From NCBI RefSeq assembly GCF_021390545.1, contig NZ_JAJUWR010000011.1, positions 124,001 to 188,000 of the forward strand: a DNA stretch of 64,000 nucleotides. Direction: 5' to 3'. Positions 32,520 through 40,901 of this stretch are shown here, one piece after another. This DNA comes from Algoriphagus sp. AGSA1 (GTDB taxonomy: Bacteria; Bacteroidota; Bacteroidia; Cytophagales; Cyclobacteriaceae). The notes under the pieces were generated by a model, which had not been told where the DNA came from, did not search any database, and saw only the letters and a list, made by a program, of their open reading frames with translations. Made by a program: the position numbers and the translations under genes. Positions within the stretch are counted from its first letter, which is position 1. Each line of letters begins with the position of its first letter.

Positions 32520-33839
32520 TTACCAAGTAAATAGGTCTTGATTAAGGCTTTGCAATGCCTCTTTTTTGAATTTGGAATCCACCAATACGGAGACATTGTG
32601 GCGGCTACCGCCGAATGAAACCATCCTAACCGGATATTCTATCAGAGAATCGATCACAGCCTGTATGGCCCCTTTGCTTTCGGACACCATATTGCCCACG
32701 ATGCAGATGATCGTCTGCTCACGATCCACTTCCACCGTACAGAACGACTCCAATTCCTGCATAATTTGCTCCAAATGGCTCAAATCGTCAATGGTGACAG
32801 AAACAGCAACTTCCGAAGTGGTGATCATGTCAATTGGAGTTTTATATTTTTCGAAGATTTCAAACACCTTTCTTAAGAAACCATATGCAAGCAACATGCG
32901 ACTGGATTTGATTTTGATGGCTGTGATACCATCTTTTGCAGCGATTGCCTTTACTCCCATTGACTCTACTTTTGCTTTGATCAGTGTACCGTGGGCTTCT
33001 GGTTGCATGGTATTAAGCAGTTTCACGGGAACGTTGAACTGCTGAGCTGGCCAGATGGATGCGGGGTGGAGAATTTTGGCCCCGAAGTAGGCAAGCTCTG
33101 CCGCCTCGTCAAATGACATTTCTGCGATGGGACGGGTTTTGTCCACGATACGCGGATCATTGTTGTGCATACCGTCGATATCTGTCCAGATCTCACAGGC
33201 GGTAGCTTGGATGGCTGCCGCTACCAACGAAGCGGTATAATCACTTCCACCACGTTTTAAGTTATCTACTTCATTCAGATGGTTTTTACAAATAAACCCT
33301 TGAGTGATAAAAATAGTATCATCGGGATGCTGCGCTAGAATAGACTTCAATCTGTCTGAGATTTTCTGCAATTCCGGTTCGGCATTTTCATCAATACTCA
33401 TGAAATCCAGTGCGGACAAGAACACCGCAGGGATCTCAAGTTCCTCCAAAAGCGTATGAAAAAGCTTGGTAGAAAGTAATTCTCCCTGGGCTAGAATATC
33501 ACGGTTGATCGCTTCGTTGAAGGATATTTTCAGCAGGATATTCAGAAACTCAAAGTGTTCCTTGATGATTTCCTGAGACTTCTCTCTTGCAGTGTCGGTT
33601 TTGACCAACTCGGGATAAAAGGCATTGTAATGTGCATGAAGCTCATCAATTTTGGATTTCGCCAGGACTTTATCTGCCGATGCCAAAGCCTCGCCGATGC
33701 TTACCAGGGAATTGGTGGTGCCAGAAAGAGCAGAAAGAACTACGATTTTTGATTCATCACCACGGGTGATCAGGTCTTTTACCTGGTGCATGCGTTCTGG
33801 ACGGCCCACAGATGTGCCTCCAAATTTCATGATTTTCAT
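32520..33839 (-). CDS. lysC: Aspartate kinase (monofunctional)
   Basis: First step of the aspartate-derived amino acid pathway (Lys, Thr, Met, diaminopimelate). 439 residues with the start MKIMKFGGTSVGRPERMHQV (KFGGTS at 5-10), the catalytic region LKRGGSDYTASLVAAAIQAT, IWTDIDGMHNNDPRIV, and two C-terminal ACT domains (FEIFEKYKTPIDMITTSEVA, QTIICIVGNM) that usually give feedback control by lysine or threonine. No homoserine dehydrogenase fusion is present. Which isozyme it is cannot be told. Confidence 0.94.
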   Translation of the reverse strand: MKIMKFGGTSVGRPERMHQVKDLITRGDESKIVVLSALSGTTNSLVSIGEALASADKVLAKSKIDELHAHYNAFYPELVKTDTAREKSQEIIKEHFEFLNILLKISFNEAINRDILAQGELLSTKLFHTLLEELEIPAVFLSALDFMSIDENAEPELQKISDRLKSILAQHPDDTIFITQGFICKNHLNEVDNLKRGGSDYTASLVAAAIQATACEIWTDIDGMHNNDPRIVDKTRPIAEMSFDEAAELAYFGAKILHPASIWPAQQFNVPVKLLNTMQPEAHGTLIKAKVESMGVKAIAAKDGITAIKIKSSRMLLAYGFLRKVFEIFEKYKTPIDMITTSEVAVSVTIDDLSHLEQIMQELESFCTVEVDREQTIICIVGNMVSESKGAIQAVIDSLIEYPVRMVSFGGSRHNVSVLVDSKFKKEALQSLNQDLFTW

Positions 33840-33874
33840 AGACTAATCAGTATAAGGTTAATAGGTTTTTGTGT

Positions 33875-34351
33875 TTAGAATCCAAGCATTTTCACTGCTG
33901 TGATGGCTGCTTCATCACCTTTGTTGCCATGTTTTCCTCCGGCACGATCCATCGCCTGCTGCTGGGTATTAGGAGTCAATACACCAAAGATCACAGGTTT
34001 ATTGTATTTCAATGCTACGTTGGTGATGCCATGCGCTACGGCGTCACAGATAAAATCAAAGTGCTTAGTCTCTCCCTGAATGACACAGCCAAGACAGATC
34101 ACTGCATCTATGCTTTCCTCCTGGGCTAGCCATTGTGCAGCAAGGGTCAGCTCAAATGACCCGGGTACATTTTTCCGAATGATATTTTCTTTTTTCGCCC
34201 CGTTTTCCAATAACGTCTGATAAGCACCTGAGTAAAGCGCTTCGGTCACGTCTTCATTCCATTCGGAGACAATGATGCCAAATATTTTTTCACTGATGTC
34301 TTGGATATTTTTGGAGGAGTGGGCACTGAGGCTTTTAAGGGAAGTTGCCAT
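33875..34351 (-). CDS. ribH: 6,7-dimethyl-8-ribityllumazine synthase
   Basis: Penultimate step of riboflavin synthesis. 158 residues. Motifs are KIFGIIVSEWNEDVTEALYS, NVPGSFELTLAAQWLAQ, LGCVIQGETKHFDFICDAVA (with the catalytic His in TKHFDF) and PVIFGVLTPNTQQQAMDRAG. It is 35 bases upstream of lysC on the same strand, and the two may be co-transcribed. No FMN riboswitch is visible upstream. Confidence 0.95.
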   Translation of the reverse strand: MATSLKSLSAHSSKNIQDISEKIFGIIVSEWNEDVTEALYSGAYQTLLENGAKKENIIRKNVPGSFELTLAAQWLAQEESIDAVICLGCVIQGETKHFDFICDAVAHGITNVALKYNKPVIFGVLTPNTQQQAMDRAGGKHGNKGDEAAITAVKMLGF

Positions 34352-34400
34352 ATGGGGAAGATTTTAATGTATAAAATTTAAGGACCGGGAGGTTAGAAAC

Positions 34401-34453
34401 AAGAGCCAAGATCCAAGAATCAGGATTTTAGTAACAAGTATCAAGAGCCAAGA
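34401..34453. repeat. Degenerate AAGAGCCAAGA repeat
   Basis: AAGAGCCAAGA occurs at 34401-34411 and 34443-34453, with related CCAAGAATCA and AGAAACA words between and after. It looks like a decaying simple repeat in the ribH upstream region. Confidence 0.55.
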
Positions 34454-34540
34454 GTCTAGAAATAAGAAACAGGAATAACAGACTGATAAATTTAAGTTAA
34501 GCTGCTGTTCGTTTTGTTGGTGTTTAAATTCGCGTTAAAC

Positions 34541-34573
34541 AAAAAAAGAGTAAGACCGTAGGGCCTTACTCTT
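34541..34573 (-). terminator. Intrinsic terminator after the TPR gene
   Basis: AAGAGTAAG (34546-34554) pairs with CTTACTCTT (34565-34573), extended inward by GC pairs; on the minus strand a run of T follows. Confidence 0.8.
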
Positions 34574-34597
34574 CTTAGTATGCTATAGAAAAAAGCA

Positions 34598-35311
34598 TTA
34601 CTTAGAGGCAAGACCTTCTAAGCGGGCTTTATGTTTTCGTGCGGCAGCGAATTCGAAAGATTCGAAATATTTATCCTCTATCTGTCCATAAGCTGCGATG
34701 GCTTCAGCGGTTTTACCGGCTGCTTCGTATGCAATCGCCAGTTTGGTCAAATACTTAGGTGTGAAAAACTTATTTTCATCATATTCAGCTGCCTTTTTGT
34801 AGTTAGCAATGGCTTTGTCAGTATTTCCTAGCTCCATATTAGCATCACCGATAAGGGAATAAGCTTTAGCCTGCACCAGGAAATCATCAGCCGAGAATTT
34901 TTCCAATTCAGAGATCGCTTCTTCATACTTTCTCTCAGATAGATAAATAGAACCAATGTAGAAATGTGCAAGATTCGCGGCATCAGTTCTAGGATAGTTA
35001 TCTACTATAGTGAGAAGACCCGCGTTGATACCATCACCATTCAAGGCCAGCTGAACACTGTCTTGCTCATAGAAATACACAGCCTGGAACATTTCCTTCT
35101 GTGCTTTTTCATTTTGGTTTTGGGTGTTGATCTGGAAAAACAAGATTCCACCGATCAAAACCACTGCTGCGATCAATACCCCAGCCAATACTTTACTATT
35201 CTGCTTCAAAAAAGCTTCACCCTTTCCTAATCTTGCCGCAATCTCGGAAGGATCTTCCAAAATATCATTGTGATGTTCCGGGTGTGCTTTTTTAGTTTGT
35301 TTCGTTGCCAT
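34598..35311 (-). CDS. Membrane-anchored tetratricopeptide repeat protein
   Basis: 237 residues from the ATG at 35309-35311. A charged N-terminal tail (TKKAHPEHHNDILEDPSEIA) precedes one membrane helix (about residues 44-64, VLAGVLIAAVVLIGGILFF), then TPR units (LAHFYIGSIYLSERKYEEAI, AKAYSLIGDANMELGNTDKA, PKYLTKLAIAYEAAGKTAEA). The topology resembles the YfgM/TPR_21 family of inner-membrane chaperone-associated proteins, but the match is to architecture only. It has its own terminator and follows pdhA. Confidence 0.8.
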   Translation of the reverse strand: MATKQTKKAHPEHHNDILEDPSEIAARLGKGEAFLKQNSKVLAGVLIAAVVLIGGILFFQINTQNQNEKAQKEMFQAVYFYEQDSVQLALNGDGINAGLLTIVDNYPRTDAANLAHFYIGSIYLSERKYEEAISELEKFSADDFLVQAKAYSLIGDANMELGNTDKAIANYKKAAEYDENKFFTPKYLTKLAIAYEAAGKTAEAIAAYGQIEDKYFESFEFAAARKHKARLEGLASK

Positions 35312-35369
35312 GCTACTCAAATTTCAGCCGCAAATATACGGTTTTTATATTTTCCACAAAGTCCAATAA

Positions 35370-35404
35370 AAAAGCCATGAAAGCTTTCTGTCTCCATGGC
35401 TTTT
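35370..35404 (-). terminator. Intrinsic terminator after pdhA
   Basis: AAAAGCCATG (35370-35379) pairs with CATGGCTTTT (35395-35404); the minus strand continues into TTTATT. Confidence 0.8.
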
Positions 35405-35425
35405 AATGGGTTATGATTTATTCGA

Positions 35426-36445
35426 TTATTCCATCACAAATGGATAGTCTTCCTGGATATATACATCCTTGAAAGCATCCTGACCGTCTGGCCAAGGGGA
35501 TTCTTCAGCAAACTTCACCGCATCGGCCACTTTTTGCTTCACACCTTTTACGATCTCTTCTATTTCCTCTTCACTCAGGATATTGTTTTCCTTGATAGTG
35601 GCCAGCACCTGCTCCACCGGATCACGCTGCTTGTATTCCTCTACCTCCTCTTTGGTTCTGTATTTCTGAGGATCAGACATAGAGTGCCCCTTGTAACGGT
35701 AGGTTCTCATTTCAAGCAAAGTAGGCCCGTCGCCTCTTCTTGCACGGTCAGCAGCTTCGGCTACAGCTTCGTGCACTGCCTCCACATTCATCCCGTCCAC
35801 AGCAAATGATGGCATGTCATAAGATTCTCCCAAAGTAGAAAGGTCTTCCACATTTGACGATCTTTTTACAGCAGTACCCATGGCATAGCCGTTGTTTTCG
35901 ATGACAAAAATCACCGGAGTCTTATAAAGCATGGCCAGATTCAATGCTTCGTGGAAAGCCCCCTGACGAACAGCTCCGTCACCCATGTAGCAGATTGCAA
36001 GGTTTTTGGTGCCTTTATATTTTTCCGCAAAGCCCATTCCCAGCCCCATTGGTACCTGCGCACCGACGATCCCATGACCTCCCATGAAATTCTTCTCTTT
36101 ATCAAAAATGTGCATAGAGCCACCTTTTCCTTTGGTAGTTCCAGTAGCTTTGCCAAAAAGCTCAGCCATGACAGCCCCTGGATCAGTGCCCAGCCCCAGT
36201 GGATGCGCATGACAACGGTAAGCCGTGATCCACTTGTCATCTTTAGTCAATGCCGAAATCGCCCCGGAAGCACAAGCTTCCTGGCCTATATATAAATGAC
36301 AGAACCCTCTTATTTTCTGTTGCCCGTAAAGTTGCCCCGCTTTCTCTTCAAACCTCCTCATTAAGAGCATGCTCTCGTACCAGAAGGTATAAGTTTCCTT
36401 TGAATATTTTACTTTGGACTTAGTTGCTGCAGTTTTCTTTGCCAT
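35426..36445 (-). CDS. pdhA: Pyruvate dehydrogenase E1 component, alpha subunit
   Basis: Thiamine-diphosphate enzyme subunit that decarboxylates pyruvate in the PDH complex. 339 residues. The TPP motif runs from GDG (155-157) to NN (184-185, FVIENNGYAMG). Also seen are RGFCHLYIGQEACASG, KGGSMHIFDKEKNFMGGHGI and the phosphorylation-loop equivalent YRYKGHSMSDPQKYRTK. The alpha/beta form needs a separate E1 beta; neither beta, E2 nor E3 is in this window. The N-terminal lysine-rich tail (AKKTAATKSKVK) is common in this phylum. Confidence 0.94.
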   Translation of the reverse strand: MAKKTAATKSKVKYSKETYTFWYESMLLMRRFEEKAGQLYGQQKIRGFCHLYIGQEACASGAISALTKDDKWITAYRCHAHPLGLGTDPGAVMAELFGKATGTTKGKGGSMHIFDKEKNFMGGHGIVGAQVPMGLGMGFAEKYKGTKNLAICYMGDGAVRQGAFHEALNLAMLYKTPVIFVIENNGYAMGTAVKRSSNVEDLSTLGESYDMPSFAVDGMNVEAVHEAVAEAADRARRGDGPTLLEMRTYRYKGHSMSDPQKYRTKEEVEEYKQRDPVEQVLATIKENNILSEEEIEEIVKGVKQKVADAVKFAEESPWPDGQDAFKDVYIQEDYPFVME

Positions 36446-36479
36446 ATCGTAATGATGAAAATATGCTAATTTTAGGTTT

Positions 36480-36487
36480 CAAATATA
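36480..36487 (-). promoter_or_regulatory. Candidate -7 element for pdhA
   Basis: The minus strand reads TATATTTG, a match to TAnnTTTG, 34 bases before the pdhA ATG. I found no clear TTTG at the expected upstream distance. Confidence 0.4.
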
Positions 36488-36537
36488 ATCAACCCGTCCT
36501 AAATAACAGGCTCCCTACGAAATAATTACCCAATCTC

Positions 36538-37647
36538 ATGTATCTGAAGTCTCTCGAACTCCTACAATTCAAAAATCATGAGAAGACCAGAATCCAATTT
36601 TCCCCGGAAATCAATTGCTTTGTGGGATTAAATGGAAGCGGTAAAACCAACATACTTGACGGGATTCATTACCTATCCCTGACCAAAAGCGCCGTGCAAT
36701 CCAGTGACAGCCTGAATGTCCAGCACCAGAAAGATTTTTTTGCGATCAAAGGACAGTTTGAACTAGCCGAAAAAAAACAGCTGGAGGTGAGATGTACCGT
36801 AGAACTGGGCAGGAAGAAGCAAATCTACCAAAACGGAAAAGCACTGGCCAAAACATCAGAGCACGTAGGGCTCATTCCGCTGGTCTTGGTTGCTCCAGAC
36901 GACACAGAGCTGATCAAGGGAGGAAGCGAGGGACGTAGAAAGTTTTTCGATGGCTTGATCTCCCAGCTGGATCATGCCTATCTGGATCAGCTGATCAGGT
37001 ACCACCACTTTTTGAAACAGCGGAATGCCCTTCTCAAAAAGTTTGCGGAAACAGGGCGACGTGACCTGACACTGTTGGATAAGTACGACACTGAATTAAT
37101 TGAGCTTAGTAAAGAGCTTGCAGTGAGAAGAAATGAACTCTTAAAAGATATGGCTACTCTGTTACAAAGCCATTATTCGGAGATTTCCCAAGGCCAGGAA
37201 TTAGTAAGCGTACAGTATGAAACTGAAGCGCTTCGGGAGGATTTTGCCGAGTATTTTAAAAGTCTCCGAAAAAAAGACCTGATAACCAAAAACAGCAATG
37301 CGGGCATCCACAAGGATGATTTTGGCTTTATGATCGGGGAGCACCCTATCCGGAAGATCGGTAGCCAAGGGCAGCAGAAGTCGTATATCATTGCACTTAA
37401 GCTGTCTCAATTTCAGATATTTGAGAATGAGAAAGGTGAAAAGCCTGTATTGCTGCTGGACGATATCTTTGACAAACTGGACGATCTGCGCATTGCCCAG
37501 CTGATGAAGCTGATCTCCCAGCACACGTTTGGGCAGATTTTTTTGACAGATGCCAGACCGGAACGATCGAAGAAAATTCTAAGTGAACTGGGCTCCGAAG
37601 TGTTCTTTTTCCCAATCCATGACGGAACCGTTACCTCTGAGACATAA
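36538..37647 (+). CDS. recF: DNA replication and repair protein RecF
   Basis: SMC-like ATPase that loads RecA at gaps (369 residues). Walker A GLNGSGKT is at residues 30-37 in MYLKSLELLQFKNHEKTRIQ context; then the RecF-specific PLVLVAPDDTELIKGGSEGR and RKFFDGLISQLDHAYLDQL, the QGQQKSYIIALKLSQF signature and Walker B LLLDDIFDKLDDLR. It is divergent from pdhA and ends against the rpsU terminator. There is no dnaN or gyrB neighbour, so this is not the classical oriC-side operon. Confidence 0.95.
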   Translation: MYLKSLELLQFKNHEKTRIQFSPEINCFVGLNGSGKTNILDGIHYLSLTKSAVQSSDSLNVQHQKDFFAIKGQFELAEKKQLEVRCTVELGRKKQIYQNGKALAKTSEHVGLIPLVLVAPDDTELIKGGSEGRRKFFDGLISQLDHAYLDQLIRYHHFLKQRNALLKKFAETGRRDLTLLDKYDTELIELSKELAVRRNELLKDMATLLQSHYSEISQGQELVSVQYETEALREDFAEYFKSLRKKDLITKNSNAGIHKDDFGFMIGEHPIRKIGSQGQQKSYIIALKLSQFQIFENEKGEKPVLLLDDIFDKLDDLRIAQLMKLISQHTFGQIFLTDARPERSKKILSELGSEVFFFPIHDGTVTSET

Positions 37648-37676
37648 AAAAACGCATCTGCCCGATGGCAAATGCG
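37646..37676 (-). terminator. Intrinsic terminator for rpsU (shared with recF end)
   Basis: A GC-rich hairpin, arms around CGCATCTGCC (37653-37662) and GGCAAATGCG (37667-37676), has seven A before it on the plus strand, giving a T-run on the minus strand. It starts at the recF stop codon. Confidence 0.8.
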
Positions 37677-37701
37677 CTCAATATCGGAAGATCAAAACTG
37701 A

Positions 37702-37896
37702 TTACTTCGCTGCTTCTTCTTGAAGATGCTGCTTGTAAGCCGCTTTGATTACTTGTGCTCTCCTCTTCACAGAAGGCTTAGTGAAAGCTTGTCTCGCACG
37801 AAGTTCACGGACTGCACCAGTCTTGTCAAACTTCTTTTTGAAACGCTTTAGCGCTTTCTCGATTGATTCGTTCTCTTTTACGTTAACTATGATCAT
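37702..37896 (-). CDS. rpsU: Ribosomal protein bS21
   Basis: 64 residues, MIIVNVKENESIEKALKRFK then the basic bS21 core KFDKTGAVRELRARQAFTK and a C-terminal AAYKQHLQEEAAK. The start at 37894-37896 is fixed by length, family similarity and the strong ribosome binding site 7 bases upstream; a longer frame exists but would cover it. bS21 sits beside the anti-Shine-Dalgarno region of 16S rRNA, which makes its own leader of interest. Confidence 0.95.
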   Translation of the reverse strand: MIIVNVKENESIEKALKRFKKKFDKTGAVRELRARQAFTKPSVKRRAQVIKAAYKQHLQEEAAK

Positions 37897-37903
37897 ATCT
37901 ATA

Positions 37904-37914
37904 CACCCCCTTTC
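37904..37914 (-). promoter_or_regulatory. rpsU: Extended Shine-Dalgarno sequence of rpsU
   Basis: The minus strand reads GAAAGGGGGTG, complementary at 10 of 11 positions (one G in place of A) to the bacterial anti-SD region, with 7 bases to the ATG. Other genes in this window lack comparable sites. In Flavobacterium, bS21 helps hide the anti-SD, and rpsU has been reported to keep a strong SD as a feedback switch (established knowledge, not tested here). Confidence 0.8.
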
Positions 37915-37921
37915 GTGGCTG

Positions 37922-37929
37922 CAAAGGTA
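37922..37929 (-). promoter_or_regulatory. -7 promoter element of rpsU
   Basis: TACCTTTG on the minus strand is an exact TAnnTTTG match, 25 bases before the ATG. A TTG-containing sequence lies about 20 bases upstream, a partial -33 box. Confidence 0.6.
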
Positions 37930-38310
37930 GAAATAATATTGTAAAAACAACAGTTCTTCTAAAATAAACCTTCCAAACACTAGTTGTAAATTAGGGCTTA
38001 GCACCTATTTCCTATGCGCAAACTGAACTGTTTTCTCCAGAGGATCTCCCTTCACTACTAACAAAGGACAGCACTTGTCCCCCTCCAATAACATTTGCAC
38101 CTATTTTTAGCATACGGGCAATAACCCAAGTAGCACTGGAAAAATAAAAAGCTGAAGCTATCACACTCGGGATCTTCATCCAAGGAGGGATTTATTCAGT
38201 GAATGAAATTAACAAGTTCCGGTCTTTTTTAAATGATCACATCAGCTATAAAGACTAATGAAGTGACCAACCGGCTTTGCTTCGTCAAAAATGAACCTGA
38301 TAAAACGGTA
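37930..38310. other. Non-coding region between rpsU and the GH16 gene
   Basis: About 380 bases. Nothing is supported apart from the upstream part of the rpsU promoter. A 55-codon minus-strand frame (about 38020-38187) has no recognisable motif. Confidence 0.4.
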
Positions 38311-39183
38311 CTACCTAGGCATGTACTCCATCCAATCCACCTCTAGCTCAAACGGAAATGCGGGCTTCTCCATGGAATTTGGGTTACCCTCCACAGCCCA
38401 ATCCTGCGTATGCCAGAAGTTCATCCTATACTTTGAGGCATGCTGGGGGATACCCAACCTTGAACCCTGATAGTCCCACAGCACTACCGTATCGGCTGTC
38501 TCAGGATGAAGCATCCACCACCTTAACCTATCGCGTCCCCAATCAAACCCATAGGTATAAAACCGGGAAGAAGCATCGTAATTCTTGATAGCAGGGATAG
38601 TTTCAGGCAGATTCTGCAATCCCTCTAAAGCCGTGGGCGTTCCGTCGTAGTTTATTTTGCTCACCGTCTCCAGGATTTTACCTTCTGCAAGATTGATTAT
38701 CCTTCCTATGCGCTGCAGTTTGCCGTGCTCGCCCGTCCAAGTACCTACGTAGATGATTCTGGGATCAGCGACCAGCCACTCAAAGTCAATCTCGCTCAAA
38801 CCTTCTTTGTCATCCTCATGATAGGTAAAACACCCTACTACAGCCCCTACATCCGGTTGGCGATCCCGAACAGCAGGTATTTTCAGACGGGTGGAGTAGG
38901 AACCAAAATGCGTGAATTTCTTAGAGATGATCTCTGGCCCTTTTCCGGGTCCGGCTTCTTCCTCAGGATTTAGCTTGAAAGACAGAATATTAGTCCCGGG
39001 TTCCGTGGGGGATTGCATCCCCATTTTATATTTGAAGTCTGCTGCAGTTCCTGTAGATCCATAGCGGAAGTGCCTGGATTTGGCTTTTTTGAAATCCTCG
39101 TGAAAGGATTTGTGCCGCTTTTGGGTATCGCTCTCTACTATACTGGCCAGGACAAAGAAAGGAAGGAAGAACAGGAATTTCAT
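38311..39183 (-). CDS. Glycoside hydrolase family 16 protein (secreted)
   Basis: 290 residues with a short signal peptide (FLFFLPFFVLASIVES). The GH16 active site is SEIDFEW: Glu131 nucleophile, Asp133, Glu135 acid/base. Other marks are PEIISKKFTHFGSYSTRLKI, DVGAVVGCFTYHED, FYTYGFDWGRDRLRWW and MNFWHTQDWAVEG, the last two typical of GH16 beta-glucanase-like folds. It would act on a beta-glucan, agar/carrageenan-type or similar polysaccharide outside the cell; the substrate cannot be told. No SusC/D pair or other CAZyme lies nearby. Confidence 0.87.
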   Translation of the reverse strand: MKFLFFLPFFVLASIVESDTQKRHKSFHEDFKKAKSRHFRYGSTGTAADFKYKMGMQSPTEPGTNILSFKLNPEEEAGPGKGPEIISKKFTHFGSYSTRLKIPAVRDRQPDVGAVVGCFTYHEDDKEGLSEIDFEWLVADPRIIYVGTWTGEHGKLQRIGRIINLAEGKILETVSKINYDGTPTALEGLQNLPETIPAIKNYDASSRFYTYGFDWGRDRLRWWMLHPETADTVVLWDYQGSRLGIPQHASKYRMNFWHTQDWAVEGNPNSMEKPAFPFELEVDWMEYMPR

Positions 39184-39310
39184 CGGCTGAAGATAGTATA
39201 AAGTGTTGACTATAACATGTTATGGTACGCATGTGAGCTTGGGGGACAAAATACTCAAACTAATTTTTTACCCCCCCATTGGAATTAACCGTTTATAAAA
39301 TCATCTCGGA

Positions 39311-39327
39311 TGAAATTTGTAATTTCA
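39311..39327. promoter_or_regulatory. Palindrome upstream of peptide gene 1, candidate operator
   Basis: TGAAATTTGTAATTTCA, a 7-bp inverted repeat with a TGT centre, 68 bases before the start. It is identical in the second unit at 41298-41314. Confidence 0.5.
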
Positions 39328-39394
39328 ATATGATCTTTATAGTTTCAACTAAGCTAGCTTTTTATGAATATCTTTTAATTTAAACAAATTAATC

Positions 39395-39616
39395 ATGAAA
39401 AAAATGATGATTTTAACCCTTGCCGTACTAGGTATGGTATTGGGTAGTTTTGCGGTGGTGCAGCCGGCAATGGCGAATATGAATGATCCATGCACACATT
39501 TTGAAGATGAATATGGATGTGATGTAGCAGACTGTGGTGATTGTATCGCTTGGGCCTGTGATAATGAAGAACAATGTGCAGATGGTGATTGTCACACGAT
39601 GACCGTTTGCACCTAA
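39395..39616 (+). CDS. Small secreted cysteine-rich peptide 1
   Basis: 73 residues. A hydrophobic signal (MKKMMILTLAVLGMVLGSFA, probable cleavage after QPAMA) is followed by an acidic mature peptide of about 46 residues with eight cysteines (33, 42, 47, 50, 55, 61, 66, 72), probably four disulfides. It lies 13 bases upstream of a beta-propeller lipoprotein, and the pair is repeated downstream. The arrangement recalls the NVEALA-type small peptides next to six-bladed propeller proteins in Bacteroidota, although the NVEALA motif itself is absent. Function unknown: signal, toxin, bacteriocin-like or structural peptide are all possible. Confidence 0.82.
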   Translation: MKKMMILTLAVLGMVLGSFAVVQPAMANMNDPCTHFEDEYGCDVADCGDCIAWACDNEEQCADGDCHTMTVCT

Positions 39617-39629
39617 TTAATTTACCAAA

Positions 39630-40751
39630 ATGAAACAGTACTGTTTATTTGGAGCATTCTTTTTTGCTTTATGGTCATGTCGATCAGCTGCGGAAAAGGA
39701 TGCTCTTCCCACTTTATTAGACCTTGTCATTGTAGACTCATCTTTAGTTAAAGAAGAGCATTTTTTTATGAACGTACCTGCCAAGGTAGAATTAATCGGG
39801 GATAGCCTGTTAGCCGTATCCTCCAATCGAACCCCCGCTGTAGGAATTATCCGTAAAAATGGCGAACAAGTGGGAAATATTGCTTCTGGGGATTTTCCCA
39901 TAGGTGCTTTTATGCCTACATCCTATAACATCTCAGATTACCCCATTGTCTATATCATTGATAGAAGAAGCCAGTCTGTGCTGGTATTCAATGTAGTCAG
40001 CCAAGAGTTTATCGAGAAAATAAGGCTAGATCTACCAGAGGACAAAATCATCCGAACAATAGGAGCAGAATTCAAAAAAACGAAAGAAGGCTTTTTGGTA
40101 GAGCTTTACGACCAAAAGTACGATGCCTATCTGCCAGACTTTTATCGAAATTCAGGTGATCTTTTATACTTTTTTGATAGCAACGGAAAATTTCAAAAAT
40201 CTATAAAGGAATATCCAGAGGAATATAAAGCCATGGACGGGTCATTAAGTCCGACTAACTACTTAAAAATGAGTGATAATAATCAAACCATTCTACTTTC
40301 TTTTCCACACAGCAAGAAACTACACCGCTACACGAACAAGGGTGAAGAGCTAGAACAACTAGATCTACCGCCTAGTAGGGTATTTGATTATCAGCTGAAG
40401 GCTGCAGATAGAATAATTGATTTCAAGGCGATTATGGCCGGAGAAAAACAAAGTGCAAAAACTCCTGACAACCATTATTTCAACTCTCTTTATGAGGATG
40501 AGAAGTCTATATATATTGAAACTTGGATGAAAATCGGTGAGGGAGGAATCGAAAAGACACGATTTGCTCACCTGATGGTGTATAATAAGGAAGAAGAAAA
40601 ATGGTATGAAACCCAAAATCCGAAAGGAATACTTGATATCGGAATGCTAGCCGGAGTTGCCAATGACACCTTATACTTCTACGAGGGCAGCATGATGAAG
40701 TACGATGATAAATACATCAAGCGGGCCATCCTGAAACCTATTGAAGAATAA
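39630..40751 (+). CDS. Beta-propeller lipoprotein 1 (six-bladed, DUF4221-like)
   Basis: 373-residue lipoprotein (lipobox FFALWSC, Cys16). The mature part has repeated strand patterns of a TolB-like six-bladed propeller: DSLLAVSSNRTPAVGIIRKN, YPIVYIIDRRSQSVLVFNVV, DLLYFFDSNGKFQKSIKEY, ANDTLYFYEGSMMKYDDKYI. The C-terminal IKRAILKPIEE is identical to the second copy, while the body is strongly diverged. Probably surface or periplasmic and co-expressed with peptide 1; it could receive, process or protect against that peptide (inference). Followed by a palindrome and a bidirectional terminator. Confidence 0.8.
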   Translation: MKQYCLFGAFFFALWSCRSAAEKDALPTLLDLVIVDSSLVKEEHFFMNVPAKVELIGDSLLAVSSNRTPAVGIIRKNGEQVGNIASGDFPIGAFMPTSYNISDYPIVYIIDRRSQSVLVFNVVSQEFIEKIRLDLPEDKIIRTIGAEFKKTKEGFLVELYDQKYDAYLPDFYRNSGDLLYFFDSNGKFQKSIKEYPEEYKAMDGSLSPTNYLKMSDNNQTILLSFPHSKKLHRYTNKGEELEQLDLPPSRVFDYQLKAADRIIDFKAIMAGEKQSAKTPDNHYFNSLYEDEKSIYIETWMKIGEGGIEKTRFAHLMVYNKEEEKWYETQNPKGILDIGMLAGVANDTLYFYEGSMMKYDDKYIKRAILKPIEE

Positions 40752-40793
40752 GGGGCATTCCGAAATATCAACTTACAGAATAAACCTCGTCAC

Positions 40794-40827
40794 AAGCTTT
40801 TCCAAAGTGCGGAACTTTGGAAAAGTT
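40794..40827. repeat. Palindrome downstream of propeller 1
   Basis: CTTTTCCAAAGT and ACTTTGGAAAAG arms around a GCGGA centre. It matches the perfect palindrome at 42751-42783 in unit 2, with two changes in the centre. Confidence 0.75.
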
Positions 40828-40850
40828 AATCTTCGTAAGACTAAAGCATA

Positions 40851-40882
40851 AAAGGTCTCCCATTCGCACAGGAGACCTTTTT
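40851..40882. terminator. Bidirectional terminator, unit 1
   Basis: GGTCTCC and GGAGACC around CATTCGCACA, with AAAA before and TTTTT after, so it can end transcription from both the propeller gene and the convergent atpC-like sequence. Duplicated exactly at 42807-42839. Confidence 0.85.
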
Positions 40883-40901
40883 ATATATTGAAATGAATTG
40901 C

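Noticed and set aside
38020..38187. 55-codon minus-strand frame between rpsU and GH16
   Set aside because: Some coding-like codons but no motif and no promoter; cannot be supported.
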